From CAZFLM01 sp964519955 (lineage in GTDB: Bacteria > Armatimonadota > Chthonomonadetes > Chthonomonadales > CAJBBX01): a stretch of DNA of 64,000 nt. The notes beneath the pieces were generated by a model that ran no database searches, was not told where the DNA came from, and worked only from the letters and a program-made list of their open reading frames with translations. Below, one piece after another: positions 1 to 7,772 of the stretch (position 1 is the stretch's first letter; each line of letters begins with the position of its first letter). Location of the stretch: assembly GCA_964519955.1 (NCBI GenBank), contig CAZFLM010000025.1, positions 15,436-79,435 on the forward strand, in the 5' to 3' direction. The position numbers and the translations under genes are program-made.

Positions 1-147
1 CCGCGCCACGTCGGGAAAGGCCTGGTAGCAGCCGGCGCCGGCGTCCGAGCAGACCACCTGGAAGCTGGGCGCGGCCTGCTCGGGGCTCGCGAGCGACGAG
101 TGCAGGCAGACGAGGGCAAGGGCGGCGACGGCGAAGGCTGAGGTCAT
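1..147 (-). CDS. Secreted sialidase/BNR-like protein, N-terminal part only
   Basis: The first 49 codons are present; the rest lies beyond the left edge. They encode a signal peptide (positively charged start missing, hydrophobic AFAVAALALVCLHSSLA, then a likely cut after SLAS) followed by FQVVCSDAGAGCYQAFPDVAR. The GAGxYQAFPDV pattern resembles the start of exo-sialidase/BNR-repeat proteins of planctomycetes and related bacteria, where it leads into the first propeller blade; this family call is from memory of the pattern and only moderately sure. The gene is divergent from the ThuA-like operon. A CAGGA...GGCGAA element (191-220) lies 44 to 73 bases upstream of its start, as it does for several other secreted enzymes in this window. 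Confidence 0.45.
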   Translation of the reverse strand, partial: MTSAFAVAALALVCLHSSLASPEQAAPSFQVVCSDAGAGCYQAFPDVAR

Positions 148-190
148 GCGGGTTCTCCGATCGGTCGGTCTGCGGTTATCGCGGTCGCCT

Positions 191-220
191 TAGGGTTCGC
201 CTCGGCGCGGCGAAGTCCTG
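191..220 (-). promoter_or_regulatory. CAGGA/GGCGAA upstream element, copy 1 (sialidase-like gene)
   Basis: Read on the minus strand this is CAGGA, a 14-nt spacer containing CGCCGCGCC, then GGCGAACC. TCGCC and GGCGA can pair around the spacer. It precedes the gene starting at 147 by 44 nt. It is one of nine similar sites in the window. Confidence 0.5.
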
Positions 221-259
221 CAGGCGGTCGGGGGACGGCGGTTGAGACGGCGCCTGAGA

Positions 260-350
260 ACGGCACGAAGCCCGCCTGCGCGGGCTGGACGGCGCGGCGG
301 ATGGTGCGTGGGTTGGGAGGTTCAGCCCTCGAAGGAGGGCTTTGTGCCGT
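260..350. repeat. Imperfect long inverted repeat between divergent genes
   Basis: Bases 260-276 (ACGGCACGAAGCCCGCC) and 334-350 (GGAGGGCTTTGTGCCGT) are inverted copies with two mismatches. Each arm also carries its own small hairpin (AGCCCGCCTGCGCGGGCT; AGCCCTCGAAGGAGGGCT). A separate palindrome, GCGACTTCAGTCGC, follows at 359-372. The 148-445 gap otherwise contains only the upstream elements of the flanking genes. It looks like a non-autonomous palindromic element, but only one copy lies in this window. Confidence 0.6.
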
Positions 351-393
351 CGGTAGGCGCGACTTCAGTCGCCGGCCCACCGGACCCGCCTGC

Positions 394-424
394 CAGGAAG
401 CAGCAGCAAGCATTCGGCGCGGAT
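394..424 (+). promoter_or_regulatory. CAGGA/GGCG upstream element, copy 2 (ThuA-like gene)
   Basis: CAGGA, a 15-17 nt spacer, then CGGCGCGGATG, ending 21 nt before the ATG at 446. The spacer is less G+C-rich than in other copies and shows no clear hairpin, so this is a weaker member of the nine-site group. Confidence 0.4.
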
Positions 425-445
425 GAGCGCCATAGGGAGGTCGTC

Positions 446-1486
446 ATGTTCGTGCCGGGTCTGGTTACTCTCCTCGTTGTCCTGGCTGCCTTCGGCGCCG
501 CGATCCCGGCGGAAGCCGCGCTGGCAGAGGGGCAGCAGCCGTGGCTCACGTTCCCGGGAGGCGCGGGGCCGGGGAAGGGCAAGTCGGTGGTGCTGGTGAG
601 CGGCGACGAGGAGTACCGGTCGGAGGAGGCGCTGCCGCAGCTCGCGCGGATCCTGTCCAGGCGGCAGGGCTTCACGTGTACGGTGCTCTTCGCCATCGAT
701 CCGGCGGACGGCTGCATCGATCCGAATGTGACGACGAACATCCCCGGTCTGGAAGCGCTTGACAGGGCGGACCTCTTGATCATCTTCACGCGCTTCCGCA
801 ACCTGCCGGACGAGCAGATGAAGCACGTGGTGGACTACATCGAGAGCGGGCGGCCGGTCATCGGCATGCGGACGGCCACGCACGCCTTCAACCTGAGCGG
901 CGGATCGTACCGCGAGTACACCTGGGACTGCAAGGACGCCGGCCACGAGGGCGGGTTCGGGCGGCGCGTGCTGGGCGAGACCTGGGTGAACCACCATGGC
1001 GTCCACGGCACCGAGGGCACCCGCGGCGTCGCGGCGCCCGGCAAGGAGAACCACCCGATCCTGCGCGGCATCGCGCCGGGCTCCATCTTCGGGCCGACCG
1101 ACGTCTACGAGGTGCGCCTGCCGCTGCCCGGCGACAGCGAGCCGATCGTGCTGGGCGAGGTGACCGCCACGTTGGCGCCGGACTCGCCGGCGGTGGCAGC
1201 GAAGAACAACCCGATGATGCCGGTCGCCTGGACGCGGACGTACACGGGGAAGCAGGGGAAGGCCGCGCGCGTCTTCACCACGACTATGGGCGCGTCGGTA
1301 GACCTGCTGCACGAGGGTACGCGGCGCATGCTCGTGAACGCGGCCTACTGGGCGCTCAAAATGGAGGCGAAGATCCCCGCGCACTCCAACGTCGACCTGG
1401 TCGGCGAGTACAAGCCCACCGCGTTCCGGTTCCGCAAGGACGAGGAGTGGAAGCCGGGCGTGAAGCCCGCCGACCTGCCGGGATAG
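446..1486 (+). CDS. Secreted ThuA-like domain protein
   Basis: A 346-residue protein with an N-terminal signal peptide (MFVPGLVTLLVVLAAFGAA, probable cut after AEA) and a ThuA-like (class I glutamine amidotransferase-like fold) domain over residues ~40-320. Visible family marks are the opening strand KSVVLVSGDEEYRSEEALP, a central TWVNHHG segment and PVAWTRTY near the end. ThuA-like proteins are linked to trehalose or other sugar use, but most secreted members have no proven reaction. The ATG at 446 is chosen over upstream frames because AGGGAGG sits 5 nt before it and a signal peptide starts there. It is first in a run with DUF1549/DUF1553, DUF1501 and PPC-domain genes, a set often found together in planctomycetes and verrucomicrobia. 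Confidence 0.85.
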   Translation: MFVPGLVTLLVVLAAFGAAIPAEAALAEGQQPWLTFPGGAGPGKGKSVVLVSGDEEYRSEEALPQLARILSRRQGFTCTVLFAIDPADGCIDPNVTTNIPGLEALDRADLLIIFTRFRNLPDEQMKHVVDYIESGRPVIGMRTATHAFNLSGGSYREYTWDCKDAGHEGGFGRRVLGETWVNHHGVHGTEGTRGVAAPGKENHPILRGIAPGSIFGPTDVYEVRLPLPGDSEPIVLGEVTATLAPDSPAVAAKNNPMMPVAWTRTYTGKQGKAARVFTTTMGASVDLLHEGTRRMLVNAAYWALKMEAKIPAHSNVDLVGEYKPTAFRFRKDEEWKPGVKPADLPG

Positions 1487-1503
1487 CCGTCCAGACTGAA
1501 CAT

Positions 1504-1541
1504 CCGGGCCGCCTGCCCGTCTACAAGCTCAGGCGGCCCGG
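1504..1541. terminator. Perfect 12-bp hairpin after the ThuA-like gene
   Basis: CCGGGCCGCCTG (1504-1515) pairs perfectly with CAGGCGGCCCGG (1530-1541) around a 14-nt loop, 18 nt after the ThuA stop. There is no T-tract, so it may act as an attenuator or RNA-stabilising hairpin before the DUF1549 gene rather than as a full terminator. Confidence 0.5.
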
Positions 1542-1594
1542 ACGACCCTCCAGTCGTGCGAGCCCATCGCTGGTTCCATCTGGGGGCAGACGAC

Positions 1595-3151
1595 ATGGAT
1601 ACATCCCCGCGTACGCCGGCGGCTACCGCCGGACAGGCCGGCGCGGCCAGGGCTCGCGGCACGGTGAGCCCGTTCGAGTCGGAGGGCGATGCCGCGCCGC
1701 GCGGGCCCATCGACGAGCTGGTCTTCAAGCGGCTGAAGCAGGCCGGCATCCCTCCCGCGGCGCTTTGCTCGGACGAGGTCTTCGTTCGGCGGGCGTTCCT
1801 CGACGTGATCGGCACGCTGCCTACCGAGGACGAGACGCGCCAGTTCCTCGCCGACAAGAGCCCCCAGAAGCGCCGCGACCTCATCGAGCGCCTGCTGCAG
1901 CGCGACGAGTACCCCCAGTACTGGGCGATGAAGTGGTGCGACCTGCTGCGGGTCAAGGCCGAGTTCCCCATCAACCTCTGGCCCAACGCGGTCCAGGCCT
2001 ACCACCGCTGGGTGCTCGCCAGTATCCGCGACCATGTGCCCTACGATCGGTTCGTGCGCGAGATGCTCACCGCCAGCGGCAGCAACTTCCGCGTCGGCCC
2101 GGTGAACTTCTATCGTGCCATCCAGGGGCACGAGCCTGCCACCATCGCCGCGGCGGTGGCGCTGACGTTCATGGGCGCCCGCGCCGACAAGTGGCCCAAG
2201 GATCGGCTGGCCGGGATGGCGGGCTTCTTCTCGCGGATGGAGTACAAGCACACCGGCGAGTGGAAGGAAGAGATCGTCGTTTTCGACCCCTCCAAGCCGG
2301 TGGCGCCCGCGCGGTTCCCGGACGGCAAGGCGGCCCGACTCAGCGCAGACCGCGACCCGCGCGAGGTGTTCGCCGACTGGCTCATCACCCCCGCCAACCC
2401 GTGGTTCACCCGCAGCATCGCGAACCGGGTCTGGTACTGGCTGACAGGGCGCGGCATCGTCCAGGAGCCCGACGACATCCGGCCCGACAACCCGCCGAAG
2501 AACCCGGAGCTGCTGTCGCACCTGGAGCGCGAGTTGGTGCGGGCGCGCTACGATACGCGGGCGCTGTACCGGGCCATCCTGAACTCCGCAGCCTACCAGC
2601 TCTCGTCGATCCCGCGGTCGAACAGCGCCGATGGCGACGCGCTGGCCGCCCGCTATGTCCCCAGGCGGGTGGATGCGGAGGTGCTGATCGACGCGCTGAA
2701 CCAGATCACCGGTGGCACGGAGTCCTACTCGAGCGCCATTCCGGAGCCGTTCACGTTCGTGCCGGAGTCGGAGCGGTCGATCGCGCTGGCGGACGGCAGC
2801 ATCACCAGCCCGTTCCTGGAGATGTTCGGCCGGCCGTCGCGCGACACCGGCATGGAGAACGAGCGCAACAACAAGCCCACTGCGTCGCAGCGCCTGCACA
2901 TGCTGAACTCGACCAACGTGCAGCGCAAAATCGAGCGGAGCACGTGGCTCCAGGGGCTGACGCGCGGGAGCAAGTCGCCCAGGCAGGTCGTGGACTCCAT
3001 CTACCTGACCATCGTGTCACGCTACCCGACCGACGAGGAGCGCAAGGCGGCGGAGTCCTATGCGCTGCTGGGCAGATCGGTCTCGCGTCCCGGCGCGGTC
3101 GACCTGACGTGGGCGCTGCTGAACAGCGCCGAGTTCCTGTACCGGCACTGA
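1595..3151 (+). CDS. DUF1549/DUF1553 domain protein
   Basis: 518 residues. DUF1549 (PSCyt2) starts near residue 35 (IDELVFKRLKQAGIPPAAL, then FVRRAFLDVIGTLPT), and DUF1553 (PSD1) fills the C-terminal half (DPREVFADWLITPANPWFTR, SIANRVWYWLTGRGIV). These proteins usually accompany DUF1501 proteins and are thought to work in extracytoplasmic polymer breakdown; no reaction is established. The ATG at 1595 has only a loose GGGGG upstream, and GTG at 1556 would add 13 residues. Neither start gives a signal peptide or the N-terminal cytochrome c domain that many relatives carry, so the export route is unclear. The DUF1501 partner follows 35 nt downstream. Confidence 0.85.
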   Translation: MDTSPRTPAATAGQAGAARARGTVSPFESEGDAAPRGPIDELVFKRLKQAGIPPAALCSDEVFVRRAFLDVIGTLPTEDETRQFLADKSPQKRRDLIERLLQRDEYPQYWAMKWCDLLRVKAEFPINLWPNAVQAYHRWVLASIRDHVPYDRFVREMLTASGSNFRVGPVNFYRAIQGHEPATIAAAVALTFMGARADKWPKDRLAGMAGFFSRMEYKHTGEWKEEIVVFDPSKPVAPARFPDGKAARLSADRDPREVFADWLITPANPWFTRSIANRVWYWLTGRGIVQEPDDIRPDNPPKNPELLSHLERELVRARYDTRALYRAILNSAAYQLSSIPRSNSADGDALAARYVPRRVDAEVLIDALNQITGGTESYSSAIPEPFTFVPESERSIALADGSITSPFLEMFGRPSRDTGMENERNNKPTASQRLHMLNSTNVQRKIERSTWLQGLTRGSKSPRQVVDSIYLTIVSRYPTDEERKAAESYALLGRSVSRPGAVDLTWALLNSAEFLYRH

Positions 3152-3186
3152 GCCGGTGCGATGGCGACGAGACGAGGAAGCAACCG

Positions 3187-4533
3187 ATGAGCAACCGACA
3201 CGATGACGGGATGGGCGACGCGCTGACGAGGCGCGAGGTGCTGCGATACGGGGCGGTGGGTGCCGCCGGTCTGCTGGTGGGCGCGGACGCCGCGGCGCAG
3301 CCTGCCAGGCCCGCAGCGCCGAAGGGCAAGGCGAAGGCGGTCATCCAGATCTGGCTCTGGGGCGGCTCGTGCCACCTCGACACGTTCGACCCGAAGCCGG
3401 AGGCCGGATCGGATTACTGCGGGCCGCTGACCAGCCCGATCGCCACTAACATTGCGGGAATCCGCATCTCCGAGCTGCTGCCCGAGTTGGCGAAGATCGC
3501 GGACAAGTACTCGCTGATCCGGAGCCTGACGCACGGGAGCAACGCTCACGAGACCGCGGCCTACATGGTGCAGACCGGGCGGAAGCCCGGCGACGGCCAG
3601 GTCTACCCGAGTGTCGGCGCGGTCGTGTCGCTCTTCAAGGGCGCGGACGGCGGCTACAAGGGGCTCATCCCCCCGTACATCGTGCTGACGCAGCTCCAGG
3701 GTCGGTTCTCCGAGGCGGGTTTCCTGGGCTCCCGCGCGAAGCCGTTCGCGACGGGCGGCGATCCCAATGCCACGCGGTTCGCCGTCGAGGGCGTGGTTGC
3801 CGAGGGCATCAGCGATCAGCGGCAGCACGCGCGCCGCGACCTGCTGCACAAGCTGAACACGCTCGGTAACGCGCTGAAGGGCGACCCGCAGATGGCCGCG
3901 CTGGACCAGACCGAGCAGGCGGCCTACGACCTGATCCTGGGCGATGCCGGCAAGGTGTTCGACCTCGGCCAGGAGAAGGACGACATTCGCACACGCTACG
4001 GCAAGACCACGTTTGGGCAGTCCTGCCTGATGGCGCGCCGCCTGGTGGAGCGCGGGGTGCCGTCCATCACGATCAACTTCCAGGGGTGGGACACGCACAA
4101 GCAGCACTTCCAGGCGATGCGCACGAAACTGCCCCAGCTCGACAAGGGCCTCGCCACGCTCATCCAGGACCTTTCCGAGCGCGGCTTGCTCGACAGCACG
4201 CTCATCTGGTGCTGCGGCGAGTTCGGGCGCACGCCCAAGGTGCTGTGGGAAGCGCCCTGGAACGGCGGGCGCGGCCACTACGGCAACGTGTTCTCGGCCC
4301 TCGTGGCGGGCGGCGGCTTCAGGGGTGGGCAGGTGGTTGGCTCCTCGGATGCGCGCGGCGAGGAGGTGAAGGACCGGCCTGTCTATCCGTCCGACCTCAT
4401 CGAGAGCATCTACGAGCAGCTCGGCATCGCGCCGGACACCAAGCTGCCCCACCCGCAAGGCCTGAGCGTCACCGCGATCGCCCCGGCGGCCGAGCGGCCC
4501 AAGAGCCCCGGCCGTCTCGCCGAGATCATGTAG
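3187..4533 (+). CDS. DUF1501 domain protein, Tat-exported
   Basis: 448 residues. The N-terminus has a twin-arginine motif (TRREVLRYGAVGAAGLLVG), so the folded protein is probably exported by Tat. The DUF1501 domain, related to the alkaline phosphatase/sulfatase fold, covers nearly the whole chain: WLWGGSCHLDTFDPKPE near residue 57, SLTHGSNAHETAAYMVQTG, NFQGWDTHKQHF, and FGRTPK with GGRGHYGN toward the end. The conserved Asp/His positions suggest a metal site. A long open frame extends upstream to 1447, but the ATG at 3187 begins the Tat signal, follows the DUF1549 stop by 35 nt and has GAGGAAG before it. DUF1549 and DUF1501 partners are normally encoded side by side, as here. Confidence 0.9.
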   Translation: MSNRHDDGMGDALTRREVLRYGAVGAAGLLVGADAAAQPARPAAPKGKAKAVIQIWLWGGSCHLDTFDPKPEAGSDYCGPLTSPIATNIAGIRISELLPELAKIADKYSLIRSLTHGSNAHETAAYMVQTGRKPGDGQVYPSVGAVVSLFKGADGGYKGLIPPYIVLTQLQGRFSEAGFLGSRAKPFATGGDPNATRFAVEGVVAEGISDQRQHARRDLLHKLNTLGNALKGDPQMAALDQTEQAAYDLILGDAGKVFDLGQEKDDIRTRYGKTTFGQSCLMARRLVERGVPSITINFQGWDTHKQHFQAMRTKLPQLDKGLATLIQDLSERGLLDSTLIWCCGEFGRTPKVLWEAPWNGGRGHYGNVFSALVAGGGFRGGQVVGSSDARGEEVKDRPVYPSDLIESIYEQLGIAPDTKLPHPQGLSVTAIAPAAERPKSPGRLAEIM

Positions 4534-4548
4534 CCGGAGGAGGCCGCG

Positions 4549-6822
4549 ATGTACCCGACTCGATCCCATGCCTGGCTGCTTCCGGCGGCCCTCGTGTTTG
4601 CTGCGCCCGCCGCGCTCGCGCAGCAGCGCCCCCTGACACCCCACCTCGGCTACGCGTTCCCGGCGGGCGGGAAGCAGGGCACGACCGTCCAGATCGTGGT
4701 GGGCGGGCAGGCGCTCGTCAGCCCGTCCGCGGTGTACATCTCCGGGTCGGGCGTGCGGGCCAGCGTGGTGAAGTACTCGCGGCCCATGAACAACCGCGAG
4801 GCGCTGCTGCTGCGCGACAAGCTGGAGGCGGCGCTCAAGAAGCTGCAGGAGGACCCCAACGGTCCACCGATCACCGGCGGGCTCCAGAGCGCCGGCGTGT
4901 TCCTGAGGGTGGCGAAGGAAGCCGGCATCACAGAAGAGGAGATGCAGAAGCTCGCGGAGTTCCGCCGCCGGCAGGGCGACAAGAAGCGCCAGCTCAACCC
5001 GCAGCTCGACGAGACCGTCCTGCTGTCGGTTGACATCGACGCCAACGCCGCGCCGGGCAGACGAGAGCTGCGGCTGCGGGGGCTTGCGGGCCTGTCCAAC
5101 CCGGTCGCGTTCGAGGTGGGCGCGATGCCGGAGTGCATCGAGGTCGAGCCGAACGACCGCCTGCCGGACACCTGCATTCCTGATCCGCTCCCAGCCGTGG
5201 TGAACGGGCAGATTCTCCCGGGCGACGTGGACCGGTTCGCGTTCAAGGCGAAGAAGGGCGCGCGCATTGTCGCGGCGGTCGAGGCTCGGCAACTCATCCC
5301 GTACCTGGCGGACGCGGTGCCGGGCTGGATCCAGCCGGTCGTCACGATCAGGGACGCGAAGGGCCGCGAGCTGGCGTACGACGACCACTTCTACTTCCGT
5401 ATCGATCCCGTGGTCTGCTGCCAGATCCCGGAGGATGGCGAGTACGTGCTGGAGGTCCGGGACTCGATCTACCGCGGGCGCGAGGACTTCGTGTACCGGG
5501 TGACGCTGGGCGAGGTGCCCTTCGTGACCGGCGTGTTCCCCCTCGGCGGGCGCGCGGACACGAAGACCGAGGTCGCGCTGACCGGGTGGAACCTGGAGAA
5601 GCGCCAGGCGGCGGTCGACACCGCTGCCATGGCGCCCGGGGTCCACGAGGTGGCCGTCGTGCCCCAGGCGGGCGGTGCACCGCCGTTCGACGTGGACACG
5701 CTGCCCGAGGTGATGGAGAAGGAGCCGAACGACCGCGGCACGCAGGCGCAGAGCGTGAGGGCGCCGGCCATCGTGAACGGGAGGATCGGCAAGCCGGGCG
5801 ATGTGGACGTGTACCGCATCGAGGGGAAGGCCGGCGACCGCGTGGTGGCCGAGGTGCTGGCGAGGCGGTTGGGTTCGCCCGTGGACTCCGCGCTGGAGTT
5901 GCTCGACGCCGACGGCAGGCAGATCGCCGCGAACGACGACTACGATGACAAGGGCTTCGGGCTGCTGACGCACCAGGCCGACTCGGTCATCCTGGCGAGG
6001 CTGCCGCGCACCGGCGCCTACTACATTCGCCTGAGGGATGCCCAGCGCCAGGGCGGCCCGGAGTACGCGTACCGCCTCCGCATCAGCGCGCCGCGGCCGG
6101 ACTACGACCTGCGCGTGGTGCCCTCTAGCCTGACCGCCCGGGCGGGCACCATCGTTGCGGTGACCGTCTGCGCGCTGCGCAAGGACGGGTTCACGGACAG
6201 CATCGACCTGCGGCTGGTGGGCGCGCCCTTCGGCTACGCGTTGACAGGCGCCCGCATCCCGGCAGGTCAGGACAGCGTGCGCGTGACCCTGGCGGTTCCG
6301 CCCAGGCCGCAGCCGGAGCCCGTCGAGCTGCGGCTGGAAGGGGTGGCGCGGATCGCGGGGGCGGATGTCCGGCACGTCGCGCAGCCGGCCGAGGACATGA
6401 TGCAGGCGTTCGCGTACCGCCATCTCGTGCCGGCGGAGAAGTGGCTGGTGGGAGTGCTCGGCCGCGGCCAGAACTCGCCAGCGATCCGGGCTGCCGACAC
6501 CGCCCCGCTCCAGATACGCGCGGGCGGCACTGCGAAGCTGCGGCTGACCGCGCCCGCGTGGTTGGTGCGCGACGACCTCCGCTTCTCCCTGGACACGCCG
6601 CCCGACGGGATTACCATCGAGAGCGTGTCGGCGGCCGCCGGCGACCTCGCCATCGTGCTGCGCGTGGACGGCCAGAAGGTGAAGCCCGGGCTGAAGGGGA
6701 ACCTCATCGTCGATGCCTTCCGCGAGACGACGACCACGCCCGCGAACGCGAAGCAGCCAGTGACGCGCCGCTCGCCGATCGGAACGCTCCCGGCGGTGCC
6801 GTTCGAGGTGGTTGCCGGGTAG
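4549..6822 (+). CDS. Secreted protein with two PPC domains
   Basis: 757 residues with a signal peptide (LLPAALVFAAPAALA, cut before QQRPLTP). The N-terminal ~190 residues are IPT/Ig-like, interrupted by a charged helical insert at ~85-155. Two bacterial pre-peptidase C-terminal (PPC) domains follow, each opening with an E-x-EPNDR motif: EVEPNDRLPDT (~200-325) and EKEPNDRGTQA (~390-515). The C-terminal part is beta-rich with no family I recognise and no protease domain. Such proteins commonly close DUF1549-DUF1501 operons and probably bind polymer or shape the complex at the cell surface. The ATG at 4549 has GGAGGAGG nine nt upstream, and the gene starts 15 nt after DUF1501. Confidence 0.8.
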   Translation: MYPTRSHAWLLPAALVFAAPAALAQQRPLTPHLGYAFPAGGKQGTTVQIVVGGQALVSPSAVYISGSGVRASVVKYSRPMNNREALLLRDKLEAALKKLQEDPNGPPITGGLQSAGVFLRVAKEAGITEEEMQKLAEFRRRQGDKKRQLNPQLDETVLLSVDIDANAAPGRRELRLRGLAGLSNPVAFEVGAMPECIEVEPNDRLPDTCIPDPLPAVVNGQILPGDVDRFAFKAKKGARIVAAVEARQLIPYLADAVPGWIQPVVTIRDAKGRELAYDDHFYFRIDPVVCCQIPEDGEYVLEVRDSIYRGREDFVYRVTLGEVPFVTGVFPLGGRADTKTEVALTGWNLEKRQAAVDTAAMAPGVHEVAVVPQAGGAPPFDVDTLPEVMEKEPNDRGTQAQSVRAPAIVNGRIGKPGDVDVYRIEGKAGDRVVAEVLARRLGSPVDSALELLDADGRQIAANDDYDDKGFGLLTHQADSVILARLPRTGAYYIRLRDAQRQGGPEYAYRLRISAPRPDYDLRVVPSSLTARAGTIVAVTVCALRKDGFTDSIDLRLVGAPFGYALTGARIPAGQDSVRVTLAVPPRPQPEPVELRLEGVARIAGADVRHVAQPAEDMMQAFAYRHLVPAEKWLVGVLGRGQNSPAIRAADTAPLQIRAGGTAKLRLTAPAWLVRDDLRFSLDTPPDGITIESVSAAAGDLAIVLRVDGQKVKPGLKGNLIVDAFRETTTTPANAKQPVTRRSPIGTLPAVPFEVVAG

Positions 6823-6902
6823 CGAGCGCGACCAGCGCAACGCCCGCGTGCTGGCCCGCGGTGTCGAGTCCCTGGTCGCGGTGGCAGCTGGGCGCGCGCC
6901 GG

Positions 6903-7526
6903 CTATGCCGCGGACAACCCCGCGCTCACCAGCGCGATGAAGCGCTCGCGGCGCTCCAGGTCGGCGGGCGTGAAGCGGCTGCGCAGCAGGTTCTGCTTGA
7001 AGGCGTCGGGGTCGGCGTCCTCGGGGATGGGCAGCGTCTCGACGGGCTTGCACGCGAGGCGCATGTGTTGGCCCGGCGTCAGGCGCTCGTTCACGGGGAG
7101 GCCGGCGGCGCCGGTGGCGAGGGGCCAGGTGGCGTCGACGATGGTCGGCCCCTCGGGGAACTCGGCGACGAGGTAGTTGTGCACGTCGACGAACGGGCCC
7201 TCGGCGAGGATTGCGGCAAGAGGCTCGGGCAGGTTGGGGGCGTCCTCGCGCGCCAGGCGGCTCGTGCACGCGTAGACCTGCGTGCGGATGCCCAGCTCCG
7301 CCAAGAGCGCCTTGAGCAGGTAGTGCTTGCCGGAGCAGGTGCCGCGCCACTCGCGGATGAGCGTCTCCGGGCGGTTGTCGCTTGCGCGCGCGTAGGGCAG
7401 GTCGCGCACCAGGGCGTAGGCGCGCTCAGCCTCACTGCTCACGTCCGGCAGCGGGATGCCCCGGCGCCCCGCCTCCGCGCACATGGCCTGCAGCAGTGTC
7501 ATCTCCGCTCGATCCTCAGGTGTCAT
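6903..7526 (-). CDS. Transglutaminase-like domain protein
   Basis: 207 residues, no signal peptide. A complete papain-like transglutaminase triad is visible: Cys in EWRGTCSGKHYLLKALL, His in FVDVHNYLVAE and Asp in TIVDATWPLA, in the usual order and spacing. The family includes proteases and amide-forming or -breaking enzymes; the substrate is not evident. The ATG at 7526 is preferred over 7568 because AAGGGA precedes it and the extra upstream residues look non-coding. It is convergent with the PPC protein gene and has no CAGGA element upstream. Confidence 0.75.
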   Translation of the reverse strand: MTPEDRAEMTLLQAMCAEAGRRGIPLPDVSSEAERAYALVRDLPYARASDNRPETLIREWRGTCSGKHYLLKALLAELGIRTQVYACTSRLAREDAPNLPEPLAAILAEGPFVDVHNYLVAEFPEGPTIVDATWPLATGAAGLPVNERLTPGQHMRLACKPVETLPIPEDADPDAFKQNLLRSRFTPADLERRERFIALVSAGLSAA

Positions 7527-7703
7527 CCGCGTTGCGGTCCCTTCGTGACTAGGTCCGGTCAGGCGCAACTACTCGGTCTCGGTGAGGCGACAAGCAGATC
7601 CGTTCGGGATGACGGCAACTCGCCAGCGTGCTGACCGAGGCCGTCATGCCGTAGGCATCAGGTTGTCTTGCGCATTCCGAGCAGTCGCGATCCGGCGAGC
7701 CGA

Positions 7704-7730
7704 CAGGAGTGTGCGCCTGCGCGCCGAATG
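7704..7730 (+). promoter_or_regulatory. CAGGA/CCGAATG upstream element, copy 3 (solute-binding protein)
   Basis: CAGGA, a 14-nt spacer (GTGTGCGCCTGCGC), then GCCGAATGATAGG. It ends 42 nt before the ATG at 7773. The second half differs from the group consensus by one base (GCCGAATG for GGCGAATG). Confidence 0.45.
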
Positions 7731-7772
7731 ATAGGGTGGCAGCGACCGCATGGCTGCCGCCAACGGACTGCC

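Noticed and set aside
3058..7350. A 1430-codon open frame on the minus strand
   Set aside because: It runs opposite DUF1501, PPC and transglutaminase-like genes that have clear domains; the Arg/His/Gly-rich product is a G+C shadow.
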